This document shows positions 57,001 through 64,000 of a stretch of DNA of 64,000 nucleotides, piece after piece; the first letter of the stretch is position 1, and the number at the start of each line of letters is the position of its first letter. The notes beneath the pieces were generated by a model. That model did not search any database. It saw only the letters and a program-made list of their open reading frames with translations, and was not told where the DNA came from. This DNA comes from Stictocephala bisonia. Lineage: Eukaryota > Arthropoda > Insecta > Hemiptera > Membracidae. The stretch is taken from the NCBI GenBank assembly GCA_035578905.1, contig JAQJVL010000058.1, forward strand, positions 2,485,388 through 2,549,387, given 5' to 3'. Both the position numbers and the translations under genes were made by a program.

Positions 57001-60000
57001 AGGCAATTTTCAAAGCAAAATGACCGCATTTGGCGATAATGCCTGAATTTTAGCATCAGTTTGGTTGAATGCAGCTTTTGCCAACAGGCTTCACTACGTT
57101 TTCGCGGTACACTTTGAACTGAACCACCAGATAAACATATCGGCCGGCTGTGAAACAGTATAATTGGCTTGCATAGAAAATCTGATCTGTGATATAAGTA
57201 AACAGATTAAATCTTCACGTTGTTTCAATTAATAATATACTTTCTTAATTTCTTACATAATATTAGTTCTGAAAAAAGGAAAAAAGTTAAACAAAACAAT
57301 GCCACATAAAAATATAGGAAGGCGGGAAGTAACAAGTTTTATTTATCAAATGTTATAGTTACAAACAAAAAATCAAAATTATTGTGTTCAGTTTATATGT
57401 ATATATTTACAAATCTGGCAAAACTTAACATAGGCTTAGGATGGTGTCTGTCTTTTACAGTTGTCTTGGGTGAACAGAAAATCCTTCTGTAAATACTCGC
57501 TCGAAAAATACTCGATACTCGAAAAAAATGCCAACTACTCGACTCGACTCAAACTCAAAAATCACTACTCGCACACCCCTACTATAAACATTTTACAAAC
57601 AAAACTTTAATGGACAGAACTTTGCATAGATAATTCCTTACAGTACAAAAGTTACAATTAAAGTCCAATCATAATTATTAATATACTTTTAAGCCTGGAT
57701 TAAAAGAGTCGAGTACGGAAAATACAGTTCCTACAAAATGTTGTTAAACTTGGCCTAGTAAATACAAACAGTAACTCACATATTGCAAGGCCAAATATGA
57801 TGGAGGTAACAATGTAGTGGGTGTAGGTGGAACAGAGTGGGAAGTAGAAGACTGCTCCGGTAGTAACTACTAAGCTGAGGTTGTTGAGTAGCAGAGAGTT
57901 GACCCAGGGGAAGTCCGCCACCCAACCACAGAACACTCGTCCAACAGTGTTGGTGATTCCGATTATGCTAAGCAGGAACGATGCCGACTGCTCTTCTATA
58001 TTCTGTTGTGAATCATAGTTGCATCAGGATACACGTATTCAGGAAAAATACATATATTTAGTTTTACTTAAGCCAAAAATCATGTTTGTTGTAATCTTTC
58101 ATAGAAATCATCATATACAGGGTGTCCCAAAAGTCTTATAACTTCATTATAATTTCTTAATTAGTAAATGTAGAACTATTAGAGAGATAGGACATCAGCA
58201 AACTTACCTTAAAAGACAAGTTCACTAACATCAGAGTAGTAGTCACAAACACAAAATAGACATAATGTCACAAATTTTCAACTACTCACCTGAAGAAAAT
58301 GCCTGTGGTGTTGAAAATTTGTGACATTATGTCTATTTTGTGTTTGTGACTACTACTCTGATGTTAGTGAACTTGTCTTTTAAGGTAAGTTTGCTGATGT
58401 CCTATCTCTCTAATATACTAATTCCTGGCCTAGTGCCCTTTAACCTAACCTAAATGTAGAACTATGAAACGTTAGTGTTTCGTCATTGGTATTGTTTCCT
58501 ACGTTATGACACATGTTTTAGTTATTTTGCCCAACGGGAGGGAACGTCCCGTGGAGGAAGTCGTGACAATTTTAAATGTAAGCCTAGGTTGAGTAGCAAC
58601 TCATTTTAAAGGTCTTTAATTTTAGAATACAATTCCACAAATACGACTTCAAAAGATTCACTCAGTAAAAAATGGCAGCGCTTTCAAGTTTTGTTTTATG
58701 AAAGCTAAACATTAAGGCTGTAACGAGTATTTTCATTTTTTCTTCAAGGAATGAAATGAACATGCAGAAGTACTAAAAATTATTTATTTTTTCAACTAGT
58801 GAGACAGTTTTAGACACCTGTTACGACGTGCAAAATTATCCCAAGTAAAACCGTTAGCAAAATTACAAAGCTTGTAAGGACTGCCATTTATGACCAAGAG
58901 AATCTTTTGAAGTTGCATTTGCGGAATTGTATTATAAAACTAAAGACCTTTAAAATATGGTGCTACTCAACCTAGGCTTACATTTAAAATTGTCATGACT
59001 TCCTCCACAGAACATCACCCCTTTTGTCGAAATGACTGAAAAATGTGTCTTAACGTAGGAAACAATACCAATGACAAAATACTAAAGTTTCATAATCCTA
59101 CATTTATTAATAATGAAATTATAACGAAGTTCTAAGACTTTTGGGACACCCGATAATGGCAGGTTGTTCCCTCACTAAGTGATTAACCAAATCCAAGACC
59201 ACTCAAAATCTGAGGTATTAAATTAAAAACCTGGTGTAGCTGCCATGATGTTATTGTCCATTTATTGTGGCTTGGGTTCGTCTACAGTATTAGCCATGAG
59301 TTGCATGAAATACCATTAAGAAATAACTAACAAACTAGCATACTTTATTTATCCTCCATCACAAAATATAGTAAGTTTTTAAAAGAAAATCCAAAATCTG
59401 ACGTTTAATTTGGGGAGTACAGTTCAGCCACTTTACCTGATTTTAAAAAGTAATTCAGCTTCTTCAAAGATACATGTAAACGGAAACAAACACAAGGAAT
59501 ACACAAGTGATGAAGAGGAATAGGAGCTTAATGTTTAATAAATAACGTGACAATGAAACCTTCGGTTTCAAACCATAGGTAGGTTTTAACCATTAACGGA
59601 TCTCTTGGCAGAACCCAGCCAAGTACCATTAAATTTAGTTGTGATTTACAGTAAAACCTGTCATAACCGGCCTAACATCATCCAGGGTAAGCCGGATAAG
59701 GAATTACCATAGTAAAGGCATGGCTTTCATGTAGCAAATGCATCAGTAGTATTGCAGTAATGCTTTGAAGGAACTATGTACAAGGAACAATGGATTGTTT
59801 AATAGCTGTGAGGGTTTTTCAAAATATTTAGTAGTAATTTTATAAAATAGCATGTGTTTTCTAACAAAAATAAAAACTAAAATATTGTTTGCCAGCTAGT
59901 ATCATACTTCTTAATTTAAGTAGTTCTATGATTTTATTTTAGAACATACAGTAAATAAAAAAAAACAGTAAATTACAGTATACTAAAAAAACTTGTACTA

Positions 60001-62050
60001 AGTGCATGGAACGACGACACAATCAATTGCAACTATTTGATCTACCTACACACCAGTGCAATGTTTCCAAAAATAGCATAGGCGACGTTTGTTAAGGGGA
60101 GACCCCTCATTACACTCCCGACCCCTCCTTTCCGAAGGTTAAGCACTGTGAACTAATATTCCTTTGCTTTGTCACCAAGCCGCCCGGGCCAGTTATATCT
60201 CAGGACAGGATATGCCAGGTTTTTACTGCACTAAAAATTAGTAAACAATTTATATTCCATTTTCTACTAAAACAATGCCTTACACAATAACCATCAAATT
60301 AGTTAATGTAAATGTTCTATTGTTATAATTTTTATACAAACATTATTACAAGCAAACCAATTTACAAAATGTAATCTATACATTTTACTTAAGTAAACCA
60401 ACCACAACTTGAAAGTATCCATTTAAGACTATGGGATTTTTAAATAATAAGGACACAAATTGTTTTGATTAATTCATTTACAGAAATGTTTACGTTAAGC
60501 TTCACTGACAGAAATAAATGTCTGCTAGTTGAAGGAGAATACTTACGCCTTCTTTAATGGCTGCTTCAACCAAATAAACAAATGGAACATACAATCCAGC
60601 CATGCCAAACACATTGCTGATACCAATAAGGAGGAAAACCGGATTCTTGAGCAAACTATAGTCCAACATGGAGGCCAGGACAGAACTGATGGAGTCAGGG
60701 AGAGTCAGACACGGGCACAGCTCCGCTGCACAGGCAACACACAACTTATCATCCCATCACAATAAGTGTTTTTAGAATAAAAAATAATTATTTTAAATAC
60801 CAGTATATCAAAGCAAGTGTAGCAAGAACCTTGACATAGAGATGGGGAGTAGACAAATAGACTAATGTGTGGGAGTATCAGCTGATTTGTTGTAGGACAC
60901 CCGGTTTTAGCAACAACTAGCCAGTCAGGCATTTTTCAAGATATTTTATTCAATTAAACAAAGGAATAATATTAAATTTTCTGTTACTTGACTAGTATTC
61001 ATAAATAAAACCAAAATTGTATTAGATAATTCATAATCATAACGATGAATGAACTTTTTGAAAATAACTAGATTTTTAAATCAGAAATAAAATACAAACA
61101 GCTGATTATTTACAATGGAGATCACAGTATTGCACCCCAATACATGATTGTGTTTTGCTATACAAGTTATTTGCTGCCATTTATCTGGGTTTTATTTGTT
61201 AATAAAAATATAAGCTCTGTAGCTTTGTTCTTTAATTTAGTTCACAAAATGAGATGCAGAGTTAACAGTGAAAATAATGGATTGAATTGAAAATAACCTA
61301 AACAATTGATTGTTTAGTTCTTTTGTTTGTTGAAACACTTTGCCTCCCTCCTTATGTCCCCACTACACATTCTCTCACATGCATGTCACATATCTTCATA
61401 CCATTTTTTCTTTAAGAGAGTCATCAATAAGATTAGATGTGCTGATGTTTCAATTTTTATTTAAAGTTTAACAAATTTAATTGATAGTTTATTTGTATTC
61501 ATTTTATGTTGTTTTAATTTTCTCTACGGAAGACAACTGAGAATTTGACAATAGTTAGCTGAAAATTGGATGAATACTACGTAGTTCCGATTCAACGTAA
61601 AGCTGTATCCTTTAGTTGCCCTGGATATTGGGCTATTAATAATAAATGGCTCTTTCTAAGAAACAGTCACCCTTAGTTAGTAACAGTGACTACACTCATT
61701 CATCTACTCTCATCACATTCGCCCATATATCTCTATGACTGATTTCTTAATACCTAATGGACAATAATGGTTTATACAATGTGTAAGTAATATAACTGAG
61801 TTTATTTAAAAATCATCCAGTAAAACTTACGTGCTGCTTTCTCGACATCGTTGACTCTATTGGTGCTGTACTGTGGGAGGGAGAGCACGCTTTGTCGGTA
61901 GCCGGCCAAGGACCTCTGCGACTGGTACTCGGGCAGGTTCATCACTGAGCCTGAGTAGAAGATGTCTTTGCGAGACAGTGGACGGACCAGCTCCTTCCTG
62001 GTCTGAATGCTGATGCGAGACATTGTGAAGTTTACACTTTCATTGTCCAT
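50596..62050 (-). CDS. Monocarboxylate transporter (SLC16 family, MFS), C-terminal half
   Basis: Gene-level entry. Exons 62050-61831, 60725-60547, 58002-57780 and 51026-50596 (220, 179, 223 and 431 nt) join in phase to give about 350 residues ending at TGA 50598-50596. SLC16 proteins are 12-helix major-facilitator carriers in the plasma membrane that move lactate, pyruvate and related substrates with protons. This part has the central cytosolic loop and the helices of the second half: [58 protein letters not shown] and FRGAAAIVGSPIAGMVYDAT. The tail is acidic (EDEEEEAEDGDEE). Helices 1-6 should lie beyond 64000. Substrate cannot be told from this half. The arrangement resembles the insect MCT12/14-like group. 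Confidence 0.9.
51138..51720. mobile_element. Foldback short retroelement-like repeats
   Basis: Positions 51393-51440 and 51675-51720 are inverted repeats (the outer part reads AATCTGTCCAAGATGT), and the inner arms also match. The plus arm has CTGATAATGG (51631) then CTGAAACGC (ending 51659). A separate module on the minus strand at 51171-51145 reads CTGAAGACGCTGCCAGTGGC. A small perfect hairpin GGCTAGA/TCTAGCC lies at 51171-51189. Confidence 0.55.
52790..53385. mobile_element. Possible hAT-like short element
   Basis: Ends AGAGATGG and, inverted, AGAGATGG, enclosing many GTTAT/GTAAC-type inverted motifs. No clear 8-bp duplication. Only the ends support it. Confidence 0.35.
54040..54094. mobile_element. 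Solitary hAT-like right end
   Basis: Read inward: TAGGGGTTGCGAGTAGCAG, then a GAGTCGAGTCGAG stretch. Close to the ends of the element at 54719-57581 but diverged. A matching left end was not found; ACTCGAG-type text near 52038 may be related. Confidence 0.5.
54447..54552. repeat. Tandem repeat of an 18-19 bp unit
   Basis: About five to six units of CACTACACTACACTCAAC or close variants. Shorter ACTACACT runs occur near 23140-23190. Confidence 0.85.
56318..56660 (-). mobile_element. Ribozyme-bearing repeat, copy 4
   Basis: On the minus strand it starts with a B-box-like GGTTCGAATCG (about 56651), then GGACTAGTTGTTAGTCCG, the hammerhead and the body ending GTGTCTTATCAAGCA. It matches the 40.9-42.4 kb copies closely. 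It is single, which shows the family can insert alone, here inside an hAT element. Confidence 0.85.
56417..56489 (-). ncRNA. Hammerhead ribozyme with a core mutation (copy 4)
   Basis: All three helices are kept, including stem I GTGTAA/TTACAC, stem II GACG/CGTC and stem III GCTGT/ACAGC. The core reads CTTATGA in place of CTGATGA, so invariant G5 is lost (base 56443). Known hammerhead biochemistry predicts loss of activity. Confidence 0.85.
57780..58002 (-). CDS. SLC16 transporter exon: helices 9-10 region
   Basis: Acceptor CACAACAG, donor GTGAGT. It reads [20 protein letters not shown] then GRVFCGWVADFP, the GR-F-GW-AD signature of SLC16 helix 8/9. It ends in phase 1. An hAT element ends only about 190 bp past the donor, in the next intron. 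Confidence 0.9.
58118..59153. mobile_element. Long-TIR DNA element with TA target site
   Basis: Starts CAGGGTGTCCCAAAAGTCTT after TA and ends with the inverted form before TA. Once the nested insertion is removed, the arms match for roughly 300 bp, including internal blocks TAAGCCTAGGTTGAGTAGC and GAATCTTTTGAAG-type text. No transposase frame. Superfamily uncertain (Tc1/mariner-like by target). Confidence 0.75.
58180..58451. mobile_element. Foldback element, family F, copy 2 (nested)
   Basis: 272 bp, flanked by an exact 14-bp duplication AAATGTAGAACTAT (58166-58179 and 58452-58465). Inverted arms of about 105 bp, a centre with CTGAAGA (58290) and GAAAA (58313), and the same 3' tail ending TTAACCTAACC as copy 1. 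The opposite arm of the host element (about 59085-59110) keeps the uninterrupted site. Confidence 0.9.
59649..60228. mobile_element. Tigger/pogo-like short element (580 bp)
   Basis: TA then CAGTAAAACCTGTCATAACC at the left; the right end reads inward CAGTAAAAACCTGGCATATCC. The right flank is CA, not TA, so one base of the target copy has changed. No frame. Confidence 0.7.
60547..60725 (-). CDS. SLC16 transporter exon: helices 7-8 region
   Basis: Acceptor TGCCTGTGCAG, donor GTAAGT. The two leading bases complete a Pro codon. The peptide PELCPCLTLPDSISSVLASM leads into hydrophobic helices [20 protein letters not shown] and PFVYLVEAAIKEG. It ends in phase 0. Confidence 0.87.
61831..62050 (-). 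CDS. SLC16 transporter exon: central cytosolic loop
   Basis: Acceptor TTTTAG at 62051; donor GTAAGT after 61831; 73 codons plus one base. The loop carries RKELVRPLSRKDIFYSGS and LPEYQSQRSL, a block I recall as conserved in insect SLC16 proteins. The ATG at the exon start follows an acceptor, so it is probably an internal Met and not the protein start. Confidence 0.82.
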
Positions 62051-63273
62051 CTAAAACAGTCAACGATCAAATAACATTTGTCACCATTACCTTGAAAAGA
62101 GAGACCATTATGTTGGTTTCAGTGCTTATCATAAATAGAACTTATTTCGGATTTTACTTAATAGAAAAAACTCTTTTATCTAAAAGATTATAGTAGACTA
62201 TTAAAAGGATATTTGTTTTTAAGAACCATTTATTTAACATTTATTCAATAGAGTAATTACTTATTAACAAAACTTTTTTATTCAACAGATATGATATTAA
62301 GGTGGCCGTTTCCCTGCACGAAAAACGTCCCAAAACATGGGTTTCTATTTCATTGATTCGGTCCTTATTAATGATTGTATCACTACACTTGAAGTGTCAT
62401 TGGATAGGGGAAGAACTGTTAGTGGACCACAACCTGCTTTTTTTTTAAATTATGTAAGTTTTTTAGTAATTGGCCAGTGAAGTAAGCAAAACTTAAATGT
62501 CATTATTGACTATTTTAAATTTAAAAACTCACAAAAGCAACTTATGGTCCACTAGATTGGACCTTTAGTAAACAAATATGACTCAATATACCTCATTCTA
62601 ATAATAAACACAAAACGTATAGTTGAAATACGAAAGCATGTTTTAGCCCCCTAATCACTGATTCGTGCGAACCAAGTGGCCATGGTATGAACTATTTGCT
62701 CTAACTTACTATCCTCGTAACGTATTTATACTCATCTATGTTTAAAGACCATCCTAAAAACATACTGATTATAGAACTGAATCTTTTTATAACCAAACCA
62801 AAACCGTCTTCCGCTTTTTATGGGCACTGGTTATGTCTTGCTACTCGTTCTACTGGCAAACATTTATATCACTTATTATCACATTCCATTTCATTTTCTA
62901 GTGTTTATTCTCAGTTAATTTAGTAAATTTAAAATATTGAAACTAGCCGAGTTCTAAAAAACATTTTCAGAATACATACCTTTACATTCTTCTTAGTTAA
63001 CCTAAATTCCAACCGTATTTTATACAATATAACCTTTGTAGTTTGTACTGTATTTTTTGTAAAAAGGAAGTAACATAAAAATTAAAACCCACATTAAGCT
63101 CAGCGCTTAAAATATGAGCTGAATCGTTGTGAGAAATCAATTAAGTCTGATATACGAATCATTTCACATATCATATTGGGCTACATTTTTATAATATATT
63201 GAAGAACTGAACATAATTGCTGGTGAAAATAATATTTATCATTTATCAAGAACTGCAAATAAATAAAACTTAA

Positions 63274-63959
63274 CCCTTTCCATCCTATGTCGGATGCTGT
63301 CCGACATTGTAATTTAGCCGTTCTACTCGTATGTCAGACGGCGCCCGACACGGCAATTACGCAAGTTTCGTTTGGTCATCGTTGTTCCCAATTCGTGCTG
63401 CTATCATGTGGAAACTAAATTAACTACAATCAGTCGTCATGGGAACTGGAATGTCACGTGATGTTATTCTTTCTTGTTCATTCTAACCTTCAGTTCGATG
63501 TTTCGTTAGTTGACACTTGACAGTAGTGTAAAAATGTCGGCTCATAGTAGTCCAAATCTTATGGATGCTAAAGTAATAAAACAGTTACAATGTGATTTAT
63601 CATATGGTGAATCAAGTGAAGATGAAGGTGTTAGTAATGATGAATTCCAAAATTTGAAAATATCTAAGAAAGTGACAGTGTTGTACAAGTAGGCCAAATT
63701 GTAAATAGTGATGATGGTGATATATATATATAATAGTTGAACGATATCATACCATATTACAAAAAACCTTTTTAGTTAACTTTTGTTTTCTTTCCATTTT
63801 ATCACATAAAATAGACATCTAATTGTTTAAATTCATTTTATAACATTTTAATTATTGCATAAACCTCACAAATACTGAACCGCTTCTTCCTACCAAAAAT
63901 ATGTCACAATATTACGATCTGAGAGGGCAAACAGGTAAAAAATATTCGAGTGGAAAGGT
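63274..63959. mobile_element. piggyBac-like element C (686 bp) with a transposase-start relic
   Basis: TTAA on both sides (63270-63273 and 63960-63963). Ends CCCTTTCCATCC and, inverted, ACCTTTCCACTC. Subterminal palindrome GTCGGATGCTGTCCGAC near 63288. Frame 63534-63692 on the plus strand reads MSAHSSPNLMDAKVIKQL then acidic YGESSEDEG, like the acidic N-terminus of piggyBac transposases, then stops. Confidence 0.65.
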
Positions 63960-64000
63960 TTAAAAATAAAGTATCAATGTCTATATTTTCTGTCTGTTCC

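Larger units (their letters stand above)
54719..57581. mobile_element. hAT-type DNA transposon, non-autonomous (2863 bp)
   Basis: Terminal repeats TAGGGGTGTGCGAGTA are perfect 16-bp inverted copies, flanked by an exact 8-bp target duplication CTATAAAC (54711-54718 and 57582-57589). Subterminal CGACTCGAG-type motifs recur at both ends. No transposase frame is visible. A ribozyme-bearing repeat (56318-56660) lies inside. It sits in the last intron of the SLC16 gene. Confidence 0.9.
60229..63269. other. SLC16 introns
   Basis: Between exons 60725-60547 and 62050-61831, and upstream of the latter, only AT-rich sequence is seen. The exons for helices 1-6 were looked for up to 63269 and not found. 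Confidence 0.45.

Overview
This is a window of nuclear DNA from an insect or close arthropod relative. It is AT-rich, intron-rich and crowded with transposable elements. The species cannot be fixed from sequence alone; a hemipteran is a guess from the transposon mix. No prokaryotic operons, CRISPR arrays or rRNA genes are seen.

Two host genes are recognisable, both on the minus strand and both partial. (1) Six exons between 25686 and 6978 encode about 757 residues of a G9a/EHMT-type histone H3K9 methyltransferase: a long charged N-terminal region, then the EHMT cysteine-rich zinc-binding domain. Every splice phase fits. The ankyrin repeats and SET domain are expected to the left of the window. 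(2) Four exons between 62050 and 50596 encode the C-terminal half (about 350 residues, with the stop codon) of an SLC16 monocarboxylate transporter. Transmembrane helices 1-6 are expected to the right of the window.

The rest is repeats. Retroelements: a CR1-like LINE with both ORFs open (about 1.7-6.15 kb), an RTE-like LINE broken by frameshifts and split by an insertion (13.3-17.4 kb), several LINE 3' fragments and tRNA-derived SINEs. DNA transposons: three TTAA-flanked piggyBac-like short elements (31534-32270, 48532-49244, 63274-63959), an hAT-type element with an exact 8-bp target duplication (54719-57581), Tigger/pogo-like short elements, and a long-TIR element (58118-59153) with a foldback element nested in one arm. 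A dispersed 34-36 bp minisatellite carrying a perfect one-base-loop G-quadruplex motif occurs at six places, in both orientations.

The most unusual content is a short non-coding repeat family at 40.9-42.4 kb and 56.3-56.7 kb. Each copy carries a hammerhead ribozyme sequence of type III topology. Two copies have a complete core. They lie in direct orientation 715-716 bp apart, the arrangement of a retrozyme, and a third, damaged copy follows in inverted orientation. The fourth copy has lost an invariant core base. Other short foldback elements in the window carry a degenerate CTGAnGA...GAAAC module that may be related.
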